NCBI GenBank assembly: GCA_020634245.1
Contig: JACKCC010000006.1
Span: 763,339-827,338, forward strand
Length of the DNA: 64,000 nucleotides
Reading direction: 5' to 3'
Source of the DNA: Ardenticatenaceae bacterium
GTDB taxonomy: Bacteria > Chloroflexota > Anaerolineae > Promineifilales > Promineifilaceae
The position numbers were made by a program, and so were the translations under genes. Of the stretch, positions 43,601 through 51,333 are shown piece by piece (position 1 is the stretch's first letter; the number at the start of each line of letters is the position of its first letter). The notes under the pieces were generated by a model. It saw only the letters and a program-made list of their open reading frames with translations, was not told the DNA's origin and did no database searches.

Positions 43601-44723
43601 ATTCTTTCGCTAATTGTGGATGCAAATTTGCCAAGGAATTCGTAACAGAAACTTGCAATCCTTGGCAACTAGGGCAGCCAGTACCCATGCGTGTTCTAAC
43701 ACCAGGGGATTGCAGCCATTCATGATCTGGCCCTTCGGTACACTTCCACCAAACCTTCTGATGACTTCCAGATGCAATCTGGTTTGGTGTTAAACTGCCG
43801 TTTTTTGTAGGATGCCATTCTTTAGCCAAATTGGGGAATAATTCAGCCACAGAATTTGTGATAGAAGCCTTTCGTCCACTACAAGCCGGGCATCCATGTC
43901 CTAACCGTGTTCGATTGCTAATTATTTCTTGCCACTCGTGGTCAGGGCCTTTAGAACACTTCCACCAAACTTTTTTGGAACTACCCCATGATACTTTGTC
44001 GGGTGTCAATTTCCCGTTTTTTGTTGGATGCCACTGGCTGGCTATTTCAGGATATAGACTTGCTAGAGAATTTGTTACGGACGCCTTTAACCCTCGGCAA
44101 TAGGGACACCCAGGACTGCTACGCCGGTTTATCACAGAGGCTTGCCATTCATGATCAGGTCCTTTGGGGCATTTCCACCAGACCTTTTTCTGGCTACCAC
44201 TGGCAATTTCTTCAGGCGTCAAATCGCCATTTTTTGTTGGATGCCATTGAACTGCAATTTCTGGATATAAATTTGCTAATGAATTTGTTACTGATACTGC
44301 CCTTCCTGCACAAAAGGGACATCCTCGACCTTTAACCCGATTGGAAATTGAAGCCTGCCATTCATGATCAGGTCCTTCAGGACACTTCCACCACACCTTT
44401 TTATGGCTACCAGTAGTGACCATATTTGGCGCTAAATCGCCATTTTTTGTTGGATGCCATTGTTGCGCCAACTCTGGATGAATTGCAGTGAGAGAATTTG
44501 TAACAGAAACACGCCGACCAGCACAAAAAGGACATCCCCGCCCCGCCGTTCTCTTGTTAGGAGAAGCCTGCCACTCATGGTCAGGTCCTTCGGGACATTT
44601 CCACCACACCTTTTTGTTGCTTGCTGGGGCAACTTGATCTGGTGTTAAACTCCCGTTTTTGTCAGGATGCCATTGTAAGACCAGATCGGGAGCGGCGGTT
44701 ACTAAAGATGGTTTCTTTCTCAT
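40659..44723 (-). CDS. Seven zinc-ribbon repeats, SNF2-type helicase and Rrp8-like methyltransferase in one protein
   Basis: The 1354-residue protein begins with seven repeats of about 70 residues (about 12-500), each QWHPTKNGxLTP...KKVWWKC...DHEW...GCPxC...SVTNSL, giving one Cys, one His and a CPxC pair as a putative zinc site (PF14311/DUF4379-like). An acidic linker follows. The helicase has Walker A GTGAGKT (about 718), DEIH (about 816), SATP, and GTGAIGTGVDGLQ with QLLGRIYRQGQ (about 1014-1045). The last 140 residues have DFGCGEA, ACDM and FSLSLMGHN, motifs of Rrp8 rRNA methyltransferases. No nuclease motif is seen. It starts 5 nt after mutS (GGAG upstream) and has one exact ACGGCCGT word in 4 kb, so it is probably acquired. 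A defence or nucleic-acid-surveillance role is inference. Confidence 0.85.
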   Translation of the reverse strand: MRKKPSLVTAAPDLVLQWHPDKNGSLTPDQVAPASNKKVWWKCPEGPDHEWQASPNKRTAGRGCPFCAGRRVSVTNSLTAIHPELAQQWHPTKNGDLAPNMVTTGSHKKVWWKCPEGPDHEWQASISNRVKGRGCPFCAGRAVSVTNSLANLYPEIAVQWHPTKNGDLTPEEIASGSQKKVWWKCPKGPDHEWQASVINRRSSPGCPYCRGLKASVTNSLASLYPEIASQWHPTKNGKLTPDKVSWGSSKKVWWKCSKGPDHEWQEIISNRTRLGHGCPACSGRKASITNSVAELFPNLAKEWHPTKNGSLTPNQIASGSHQKVWWKCTEGPDHEWLQSPGVRTRMGTGCPSCQGLQVSVTNSLANLHPQLAKEWHPTRNGHLQPKDLVAFSNKKVWWKCAKGVDHEWQAAPNTRVGGNQGCPFCAGKQVSVTNSLAALYPELTQEWHPTKNGNLTPDMITSGSGKKVWWKCLEEPNHEWQASPTNRIRGTGCPYCNRGWTLRRIRLFIHSLQDQLEKFEPAELYLIFQQSGMLDAYNKNRTFIKALTTGRIPKSEIDKFIAGEPSVADQFIDDKNTNIEDALSTIDKAEDVLDQIVDESSADVTEELPLVQTKDALSVLDTAVTTTADADAIDYLLASARAKLWRHALQDEAAAEAQAKTYHGGEFAEKVRTDFLTEYHQAQLLPIPDGYAFVVNGRLAPPNLMQRLAAITVRDQMRVGNWSGTGAGKTLSAVLASRVVNASLTIICCPNSVVDGWAETIPAIFPDSAVQVKTFSPNWPQANHRYLVLNYEMFQQPDSASKVADLLYHETPDFVVIDEIHYAKQRHESLMSRRKELVNALLVQATSKNPDLFILGMSATPVINNLQEGISLVEMITGLAHDDLNTKATVANCMKLHQKLVTLGIRWLPQYDIQFEQEIVEVDCSEWLDDILALGKQSHNILGLEQILTEARLPAIRRVLSEEPRPTLIYCHYITGIDRILYDALTTDGWRVGFYTGEDKSGLNAFLNSEVDILIGTGAIGTGVDGLQHVCDRLIINVLPWTNAEFEQLLGRIYRQGQRSQKVQMVIPITQAYVGNETWSWCRSKLARIQFKKSIADAAVDGVVPEGHLRSPAQAFRDLMGWLQRLEEGQVTTITRLQLTVPSLDGDQIDLERRQRQYGDFSQINSRWNQANSQKTHQRLQDNPQEWVHYHTLYRQARQDWAVVPYEEMIKWCQVRPGYIIGDFGCGEALLAEALADTTTVYSFDHVAFNEHVIACDMKNVPLEDGELDVAIFSLSLMGHNFSDYLCEAHRVLRLDGQLHIIEATNRFSDREEFTNGLTKLGFDVISVQDMWKFTHIRAMKVERPLSKNVPLSF
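43195..44690 (-). repeat. Seven tandem diverged units of about 210 bp encoding zinc ribbons
   Basis: The seven protein repeats are mirrored at DNA level by recurring segments on the plus strand such as CATTTTTTGTTGGATGCCA and CATTTCCACCA. Units differ enough that they are old, yet similar enough to allow unequal recombination and copy-number change. Confidence 0.85.
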
Positions 44724-44728
44724 GTATT

Positions 44729-47338
44729 TTACTCCGATTGGTTCACATACCGTCGTTTCCATTCGTAAAGTTTGTTGATCGCTTCCAGCGGGGTCAGCGA
44801 GTTGACGTCCAGTTTTTCCAGTTCTTCCAGGATGGGGCTGGTTTCAGGAAAGAGGGCCATTTGCTGGGTGCTGGTGAAGCGGCTGGGTTCGACGCTGGTC
44901 GTGGGGGCGTGGCGCTCCAGTTCTTTGAGGATTTCGTTGGCCCGGTTGATGACGTCGCGGGGCAGGCCGGCCAGTTGGGCGACATGGATGCCGTAGCTGC
45001 GGTCGGCGCCGCCGGGCACAATCTGGTGCAGGAAGACGACGTCGTCTCCTTCCTCGGTGACGGCGATGTTGTAGTTGGTGACCATGGGCAGCATGTCGGC
45101 CAGGCCGACGAGTTCGTGGTAATGGGTGGCGAAGAGGGTGCGCGGCTTGAGGCGGGGGTGGTTGTGCAGGAACTCGACGACAGCCCAGGCAATGGAGAGG
45201 CCGTCGTAGGTGCTGGTTCCCCGGCCGATTTCGTCCAGAATGAGCAGGGAGCGGTGGGTGGCATGGTTGAGGATTTCAGCCGTTTCGACCATTTCGACCA
45301 TGAAGGTGGAACGGCCGTGATGCAGTTCATCATGCGCCCCAATCCGGGTGAAGATGCGGTCGGCCAGTCCGATTTCGGCCTGGCTGGCGGGGACGAAGCT
45401 ACCAATCTGGGCCATGAGGGTGATGAGGGCAACCTGCCGTAAGAAAGTGGACTTGCCGGACATGTTGGGGCCGGTGATGATTTGGATGCGATCCTGGCCG
45501 TCAAACTGGCTGTGATTGGGGACGAAGCGTTCCAGGTTGAGGCTGTGCTCGACGACGGGGTGACGGCCGTTCTCCACCAGCATCGTGCTATCATTCGTCA
45601 AAATTGGCCGGACGTAATCATTATTGGCGGCGACTTCGGCCAGGGCGGCGGCTACATCTAATCGGGCCAGGACGGCCGCCGTTTGCAGCAGTTTGGGTGC
45701 GGAGAGGGCTAACTGCTGGCAGACTTCGGTGAAAACGCGCCGCTCGATTTCCAAAATGCGTTCCTCGGCGTTGAGGATGAGCGTCTCGTACTCCTTCAAC
45801 TCCGGCGTGATGTAGCGCTCGGCGTTGGTCAGTGTCTGCTTGCGGATGTAATCGTCGGGGGCCAGGTGGCTGTTGGCGCGGGTCAGTTCGATGTAGTAGC
45901 CGAACACCTTGTTGAAGCCAACTTTGAGGGATTGAATGCCGGTGCGTTCCCGTTCGCGCGGCTCCAGTTCATCCACCCACTGCCGGGCGTGGGCCGATGA
46001 AGTCATCACGCCATCTAGTTCAGCCGAAAAGCCGGGCTGGATGACGCCCATCTTGTTGAAATTGGTCGGCGCTTCATCGGCAATGGCCCGGCCAATGAGG
46101 TCGAGAGTGTCGGGGCAGGGGTTGAGATTGGAGACTAGGGATTGGAGACTGGTTGTTGGTTGCTGGTTGTTAGTTGTTGGCTGTTGGTTGTTGATTGCTG
46201 CTAATTGTTCACCGATTTCCGGTACAGCTTCTAGCGCCAATCGAATATTCTCTAAATCGCGGGGGACGGCTTTGCCGCTGAGGACACGGTTGGTGAGGCG
46301 TTCCAGGTCGGGCAGCCCTTTGAGGGTGGCCCGGATGTCGGCCCGGAGCAGGCCGTCGTTGAAGAAGGTTTCGACTTGATCGAGGCGCTGGTTGAGTTCG
46401 TCGAGGTTGAGTAACGGCCGTGTCACCCTTTGCCGTAACAATCGCGCCCCCATCGGCGTGACCGTTTTGTTGAGGATGCTGAGCAGCGAGCCAAACTTTT
46501 CGCCGCTGATAGATTCGGTTAGCTCCAGGTTGCGCCGGGTGGCCGTGTCCAGAGCCATGTAGCCCTCGATGCTGTAGGTGGCCAGCCGCTGAATCTGGCC
46601 GACGGCCCCGCGCTGGGTTTCTTGCAAATAGTAGAGGATGGCTCCGGCGGCGCGCACGGCCAGCGGCTTGTTTTCGCAGCCAAAGGCGGCCAGGCTGTTG
46701 ACGCCGAAGTGACGCAGCAAGGTCTGGCGGGCGTTGCCTTCCTCGAAGCGCCAGTTGGGCAGCGGGGTGACGGTTTTGGCCTGGTCGTGCAGGGTGTGTT
46801 CGTTGTCGGCGACGAGCAGTTCGGCGGGGGCCAGTCGGGCCAGTTCTTCGATGAGGGGGCGACGGCCGTTCACTACTGTTGTCGCAAATTCGCCGGTGGT
46901 GATGTCGGCGTAGGCCAGGCCATAATGGTCGCTGTCGCGGATAACGGCCGTTAAGTAATTATTGCGCCCGGCATCCAACATGCCCGGTTCGATGACCGTG
47001 CCGGCGGTGAAGACGCGCACCACTTCGCGGGGCATCAAGCCTTTAATGGCCGATGAATCGCCGATTTGTTCGCATAGGGCGACTTTGTACCCTTTGGCGA
47101 TGAGGCGGGCGATGTAGCTTTCGGCGGCGTGATGGGGGACGCCGGCCATGGGGGTGCGTATGCCTTTGCCCTGGGGCCGGCTGGTCAGAACCAAGTCTAG
47201 CTCGCGAGCAGAGATTTCGGCGTCGTCGTCAAATGTCTCGTAAAAATCGCCCAGCCGGAAGAAGACGATGGCGTCAGGATGCTGCGCCTTCACGTCGAGG
47301 TACTGCTGGCGGCTGGGGGTGATTTTGGTTTTGGCCAT
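44729..47338 (-). CDS. mutS: DNA mismatch recognition protein MutS
   Basis: The 869-residue MutS1 has the mismatch-reading motif GDFYETF (about 27-33), connector and lever domains, and the C-terminal ATPase with GPNMSGKST (Walker A, about 625) and LILDEIGRGTSTYDG (Walker B and signature). It recognises mismatches and loops and recruits MutL. A TTGGTTGCTGG-type word patch (46120-46205) is read in frame at residues about 378-406, adding an Asn/Gln/Pro/Thr-rich loop to the lever region. The helicase fusion follows after 5 nt. Confidence 0.97.
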   Translation of the reverse strand: MAKTKITPSRQQYLDVKAQHPDAIVFFRLGDFYETFDDDAEISARELDLVLTSRPQGKGIRTPMAGVPHHAAESYIARLIAKGYKVALCEQIGDSSAIKGLMPREVVRVFTAGTVIEPGMLDAGRNNYLTAVIRDSDHYGLAYADITTGEFATTVVNGRRPLIEELARLAPAELLVADNEHTLHDQAKTVTPLPNWRFEEGNARQTLLRHFGVNSLAAFGCENKPLAVRAAGAILYYLQETQRGAVGQIQRLATYSIEGYMALDTATRRNLELTESISGEKFGSLLSILNKTVTPMGARLLRQRVTRPLLNLDELNQRLDQVETFFNDGLLRADIRATLKGLPDLERLTNRVLSGKAVPRDLENIRLALEAVPEIGEQLAAINNQQPTTNNQQPTTSLQSLVSNLNPCPDTLDLIGRAIADEAPTNFNKMGVIQPGFSAELDGVMTSSAHARQWVDELEPRERERTGIQSLKVGFNKVFGYYIELTRANSHLAPDDYIRKQTLTNAERYITPELKEYETLILNAEERILEIERRVFTEVCQQLALSAPKLLQTAAVLARLDVAAALAEVAANNDYVRPILTNDSTMLVENGRHPVVEHSLNLERFVPNHSQFDGQDRIQIITGPNMSGKSTFLRQVALITLMAQIGSFVPASQAEIGLADRIFTRIGAHDELHHGRSTFMVEMVETAEILNHATHRSLLILDEIGRGTSTYDGLSIAWAVVEFLHNHPRLKPRTLFATHYHELVGLADMLPMVTNYNIAVTEEGDDVVFLHQIVPGGADRSYGIHVAQLAGLPRDVINRANEILKELERHAPTTSVEPSRFTSTQQMALFPETSPILEELEKLDVNSLTPLEAINKLYEWKRRYVNQSE
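46120..46205. repeat. In-frame short-word patch inside mutS
   Basis: Words of the kinds GGAGACTAGGGATTGGAGACTGG and TTGTTGGTTGCTGGTTGTTAG match those of the patches at 18010-18195 and 22363-22433. The encoded segment is Asn/Gln/Thr-rich (NNQQPTTNNQQPTT). Confidence 0.85.
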
Positions 47339-47349
47339 AGGAAGAAGTC

Positions 47350-47425
47350 CTTCGTCTTGTAGTCGGGTAGTCTTGTAGTCGGTAATTCAGCATAAGTTGA
47401 CAGACTGAATTGCTGAAATGCCCTC
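47350..47425. repeat. CTTGTAGTCGGGTAGT and CTGAATTGCTGAAAT word patch
   Basis: Tandem TCTTGTAGTCGGG units are followed by TTCAGCA...TGCTGAA inverted words between the divergent genes mutS and 47525. The first word recurs inverted at 49138-49180. Confidence 0.65.
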
Positions 47426-47524
47426 ATTAAGATAGCGAGGAACGGGTTAAAAGGCAATGATTTTGGCGGCAATCATTGATTAACGGTTTTGCCTCGCTTG
47501 GAAGGGCGGGCTACAATCCGCGCG

Positions 47525-49105
47525 ATGGAATTATCGTCGTTGTTGATGTTTTGGCTGCTGCTGGCGAGTGCGCTGGTGGTGACGGCCGTTACCTATTTCC
47601 GACCTCGTTTTCGCCAAGAGACGATTGCCTGGGAAACGGCCGTTGGCCTGATGGCTCTCGTCGGGCTGGTCTGGTACTGGCTGGGCCGGGAGCTTCCCCT
47701 GAATCGTACTGCTGCTTCGCCTCTGTCGCTTGTCTGGCATCTGGATGAGATGGGCTGGCAGTTGAGCGGAGTGTGGCTGCTGCTGGTAACGGCCGTTGTG
47801 GTGGCCGGCGGCTGGCGGCTGGGGGTTAGTGATCTTTCCTGGGCTAATCGTTATTCGTTATCCGTATCTTTACATTTTACCGCTGCCGGTTTGCTGCCGC
47901 TGCTGGCCGGGAATCTGGCGGCGCTGCTGCTGGCGGTGACGCTGCTGATTGGGGTGTGGAGCGCGGTCTTGTGGCTGTTGGAGCCGTCGATTCATGAAGA
48001 TGTAACCCGGCTGCTGTCCCGCGCGGTCTGGTTGATGTTGAGCCTGCTGTTCATCTGGCTGGCGGCTGCTTTTTCGCCTGATTTGAACAGTTTGAACATG
48101 GTTGGCTGGCCGCGGTTGGCCGCCTCATCGGTTTTAGTGGCTGCTTTGCTGCTGTTGGGGTATTGGCCGTTTCATGGCTGGCGGCTGGCTGACTGGCAGC
48201 TTCCAGTGGGTATGATGACGCTGTTGGCGGCGGCTCCGGCGCTGACCGGGTTGGCCGTGCTGGCGCGGCTGGTTGCCGGTACAGATGTGGGGATGGGCTA
48301 CAGCCTGTTTTTGACGCTGTTTGGTTTGCTGGGCGTGTTTATGGGTGTGCGCCGGGCCTGGGGTGCGGAATCGCCGTCGGCTTTGGCCGGGACCGTGGCG
48401 TTGGTGCAGGCCAATCTGGCCGGACTGGCGCTGGTGTGGGTTGGGCCTGAAGTGGTTGTTGGCGAGGCCAGGGTGTTGGTGTTGGCAGTTAGCCTTGTTC
48501 TTTTTATGGGACGCGGATTAACGCAGATAAACGCGGATTTTGGATTTTTGGGGCAAGTTGGTTTGTTGGTTGCCCTGGCTGGATTGTCGGGGATGCCGCT
48601 GCTGGCCGGTTTTACCGGGCGGGCGGGTTTGTATGCGGCCTGGCTGGGTAACGGCCGTTTCATTTTAGTGTTGGTGGCGGGGCTGCTGCAAATGCTGCTG
48701 GTGGCTGCCGTGTCAGTGGCGGTTGGTCGCTGGGAGTTGGCGGCTAGAAAGGAAGCACTCACCACTCGCCACTCGCTGCTCGCCACACTCTTTTTGGCTG
48801 CCGGGATGATTTCCTGGCGTGGGCTGGCCGGGGTGTCGATTGGGGTGTGGCTGGCGCTGCTGCTGCCGTTTGGCGGCGGGCTGGCGCTGGCGTACTTCGT
48901 GGGGGAAACGGATGAATTGAGACAAATTATCCGCCGGGCGTTTGTGGTGGATTTGCCATTGGATGGCGTGAAACAGAAGGTTGGTTGGTTGGTTGGTTGG
49001 CTGGAAACGGCCGTGCAAGATGCGGCCACAATCTGGGAAGGTGAAGGCGGCTTGCTCTGGCTGCTGGCGTTGTTGATTGGATTGTTGGTGGTTGGTGGCT
49101 GGTAG
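47525..49105 (+). CDS. Complex I / antiporter-like polytopic membrane protein (NuoL/M-like, divergent)
   Basis: The 526-residue protein has about 14 membrane segments. GYWPFHGWRLADWQLPVGMMTLLAAAPALTGLAVLARL (about 215-250) recalls the PFHxWLPxA...K antiporter core, and GLSGMPLLAGFTGRAGLYAAW recalls the matching NuoM/N loop, but several conserved charged residues are missing. TACAAT lies 7 nt before ATG 47525 with no Shine-Dalgarno, so the transcript may be leaderless. Three word patches are read in frame (about 330-340, 407-422, 484-494). It is the first of three similar membrane genes. Confidence 0.7.
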   Translation: MELSSLLMFWLLLASALVVTAVTYFRPRFRQETIAWETAVGLMALVGLVWYWLGRELPLNRTAASPLSLVWHLDEMGWQLSGVWLLLVTAVVVAGGWRLGVSDLSWANRYSLSVSLHFTAAGLLPLLAGNLAALLLAVTLLIGVWSAVLWLLEPSIHEDVTRLLSRAVWLMLSLLFIWLAAAFSPDLNSLNMVGWPRLAASSVLVAALLLLGYWPFHGWRLADWQLPVGMMTLLAAAPALTGLAVLARLVAGTDVGMGYSLFLTLFGLLGVFMGVRRAWGAESPSALAGTVALVQANLAGLALVWVGPEVVVGEARVLVLAVSLVLFMGRGLTQINADFGFLGQVGLLVALAGLSGMPLLAGFTGRAGLYAAWLGNGRFILVLVAGLLQMLLVAAVSVAVGRWELAARKEALTTRHSLLATLFLAAGMISWRGLAGVSIGVWLALLLPFGGGLALAYFVGETDELRQIIRRAFVVDLPLDGVKQKVGWLVGWLETAVQDAATIWEGEGGLLWLLALLIGLLVVGGW

Positions 49106-49180
49106 TTAGTGGCTGGCGGCTGGTTGCTGGCAGCTGGAGATTAACGACTACAAGACTAACGACGACGAGACTACAAGACT
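49085..49180. repeat. GGCTGGTTGCTGG and CGACTACAAGACTAA word patch
   Basis: The patch starts within the end of the 47525 gene (GTTGGTGGCTGG encodes VVGGW) and continues as GTAGTTAGTGGCTGGCGGCTGG and GACTACAAGACTAACGACGACGAG up to the next start codon at 49182. Confidence 0.75.
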
Positions 49181-49181
49181 A

Positions 49182-49874
49182 ATGACTATTTTTGACTTAA
49201 TAAATCGATTTGATTTTATGCGCGGGCTGCCGGCGGTGTATGTGGTGCTGCTTATGGCTATTATCATTGTGATGGCCTGGGATTGGCGTTTGTCGCTGCT
49301 GGCGCTTCTGGTGCAATATTTGACGGCCGGACTGCTGTTTATTGATGTGTTGGATCCGCGCCTGGCAGTGGTAAAGCTGCTGGTGGGGCTGTTTGTCTGC
49401 CTGATTTTGTATATTACGGCGCGACAGGTGAATTACGGCCGTTTACCCATCGACGTTACCTCTGAAGAGGCGGCCGGGCTGGGGCTGGAAAGGCAGGTGC
49501 GTATTGGGCCATATCTCCTGCCCACGTCGCTGCCTTTCCGCTTTTTTGCGGCGATTATGATTGTGCTGGCCGCCTGGGCGCTGGCGCAGCGTCCAGCTTT
49601 CCAACTGCCGGTACTGTCGGATCCGCTGGTTTACCTGAACTGGGCCGTTTATGGATTGGCCGGATTGGGTTTGCTGGGGATGGGATTAACGGCCGATCCC
49701 TGGCGGGCCGGCCTGGGAATGCTCCTGTTTTTGACTGGATTTGAGCTGTTTTACAGTGCGCTGGAGCAGTCGGTGGCGGTGCTGGCTCTGCTGGCAGTGG
49801 TGACGATGCTTATTACGCTGTTCATTGCTTATTTAACCCAGGCGCGGCATGCGCTGCCGGCGTTGGTGGATTGA
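49182..49874 (+). CDS. Polytopic membrane protein, HyfE/NuoK-like
   Basis: The 230-residue protein has six to seven membrane segments. The C-terminal part (GLGMLLFLTGFELFYSALEQSVAVLALLAVV) resembles HyfE/MrpC/NuoK-type subunits, which share a Glu in the second helix (FELFYS). A polar loop of about 35 residues separates the third and fourth helices. The start follows a repeat patch without a clear Shine-Dalgarno. It lies between two antiporter-like genes. Confidence 0.65.
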   Translation: MTIFDLINRFDFMRGLPAVYVVLLMAIIIVMAWDWRLSLLALLVQYLTAGLLFIDVLDPRLAVVKLLVGLFVCLILYITARQVNYGRLPIDVTSEEAAGLGLERQVRIGPYLLPTSLPFRFFAAIMIVLAAWALAQRPAFQLPVLSDPLVYLNWAVYGLAGLGLLGMGLTADPWRAGLGMLLFLTGFELFYSALEQSVAVLALLAVVTMLITLFIAYLTQARHALPALVD

Positions 49875-49910
49875 GCGAGTGGCAAGTTTGCAAGTGGCAA
49901 GTAGGCATAG

Positions 49911-51257
49911 ATGAGTGTGTCAGGACCGATTGTGTTGATTCTGGGGCCGGCGGTGGCGGCGGTGATGGTCTGGTTGTTAGGCCGCTGGCCGCGGCTGGCG
50001 GCGGCAGCGGGTGTGGTGCTGGCCTGGGGATTGGCTCTGTGGCTGCGGCTGCTGCCTGATGGGATAGAGCCGGTTTTGATTTACGGCCGTTCCCTGACCC
50101 TGACTCCCGGTATACAAACACTGTTTATTTTGCTGTTGGCCGGGCTGGGTATCCTGTTTTTGCTGTCGTTGCTTTGGCCTCAGGGACGCTATTTTGTACC
50201 GGCCAGCCTGGCCGCTTTATCACCTATGGCGGCGGCTTTGATGATACGGCCGTTAATCCTGTCTGCTTTATTCTGGCTGATGGCGGCTATTTGTCTGGGG
50301 GTTGTCATCCACTCTGACCATGCCGGACGAACCCAGGGAGCGTGGCGCTATATGCTGCTGATGTTCCTGGCCGTTTTGCTGCTGTTGGCCGGCGGCTGGA
50401 TGGCCGATACGGAGCAAACCGTGCTGCAAGAGATGGCCGCTCAACTGATGGGGGCGGCCTTTTTGATTCTATTGGCCGGTTTTCCCTTTCATATTTGGGT
50501 GCAGCCCGTGTTGTCTTCGGCCAGAAATCTGGCGTTGGTGTGGGTGTTGGGGCTGATGCAGATTGTGTTGATTGTTTTTATCTACGATTGGCTGGCCGCT
50601 TATCCCTGGATGCAGACAGCGCTGCGTTTTCGGATGCTTATTCAGTGGAGCAGCGGTTTGACGGCTGTGACGGCTGGCGGGCTGGCTTTGACTGCGCCTT
50701 CCCTGCGGCGTTTGTTGGGCAGTTTGCTGCTGCTGGATATGAGTTTTTCGTTGGCGCTTTTGCTGGTTCCGGCGGCGTCCGGGTGGGAAACGGCCGTGCT
50801 CCTGCCGCTGCTGCGTTCGATAAGTTTGCTGCTGGTCATGGCGGGCTGGCAGTCCCTGCCGATGACTGCCCAGGATGACAATTGGCAGGGGCTGGCCCGC
50901 CGCCGGCCTCTGGCGGCGCTGGCACTAGGCTACGGGCTGATTTCGTTATTGGGCCTGCCGTTGGCGGTGGGGTTTTCAGGACGGTGGGCGGCCGTTGTTG
51001 GGGTGGCCGCAGCAGCGGATGTGGCGGCCTGGCTGCCGGTGTGTTTGCTGCTGGCGATGGGGGGCGGTATTTATGGCGTGTGGCGCAGGTTAGCGCCGTT
51101 ACTGATGCGGAGGGAAACGGCCGTTACCGACGATCAACCCATCGGGATGCAAATTGGGCTGTTGGCGGGGCTGGTGATTGGCGTGTTAGTGGCAGTGACG
51201 CCTCTGGCTTCATCGTTCGTTCAGCGGCTGGCTTTCTGGTGGTTGAGGGTTGGCTGA
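49911..51257 (+). CDS. Complex I / antiporter-like polytopic membrane protein (NuoN-like, divergent)
   Basis: The 448-residue protein has about 13 membrane segments. GFPFHIWVQPVLSSARNLALVW (about 190-210) and YGLISLLGLPLAVGFSGRWA (about 340-360) match the PFHxWLPD and LGxPxxxGFxGK positions of Nuo/Mrp/Hyf antiporter subunits, but the Lys after the second is Arg and other charged positions are changed. No hydrogenase or NADH dehydrogenase subunit is nearby. The three-gene set may be a stand-alone ion-translocating module or belong to a complex encoded elsewhere. Confidence 0.72.
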   Translation: MSVSGPIVLILGPAVAAVMVWLLGRWPRLAAAAGVVLAWGLALWLRLLPDGIEPVLIYGRSLTLTPGIQTLFILLLAGLGILFLLSLLWPQGRYFVPASLAALSPMAAALMIRPLILSALFWLMAAICLGVVIHSDHAGRTQGAWRYMLLMFLAVLLLLAGGWMADTEQTVLQEMAAQLMGAAFLILLAGFPFHIWVQPVLSSARNLALVWVLGLMQIVLIVFIYDWLAAYPWMQTALRFRMLIQWSSGLTAVTAGGLALTAPSLRRLLGSLLLLDMSFSLALLLVPAASGWETAVLLPLLRSISLLLVMAGWQSLPMTAQDDNWQGLARRRPLAALALGYGLISLLGLPLAVGFSGRWAAVVGVAAAADVAAWLPVCLLLAMGGGIYGVWRRLAPLLMRRETAVTDDQPIGMQIGLLAGLVIGVLVAVTPLASSFVQRLAFWWLRVG

Positions 51258-51333
51258 GGATGGTTGCCAATCTGTCATCCTTCCGTTAGACTCACCTCGC
51301 TCGTATTGTAGGAACCCATGCGGAAGAGGAAGT

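Noticed and set aside
43195..44690. Regularly spaced repeats resembling a CRISPR array
   Set aside because: The units are about 210 bp, diverged and translated in one long frame as zinc ribbons. There are no short identical repeats with unique spacers.
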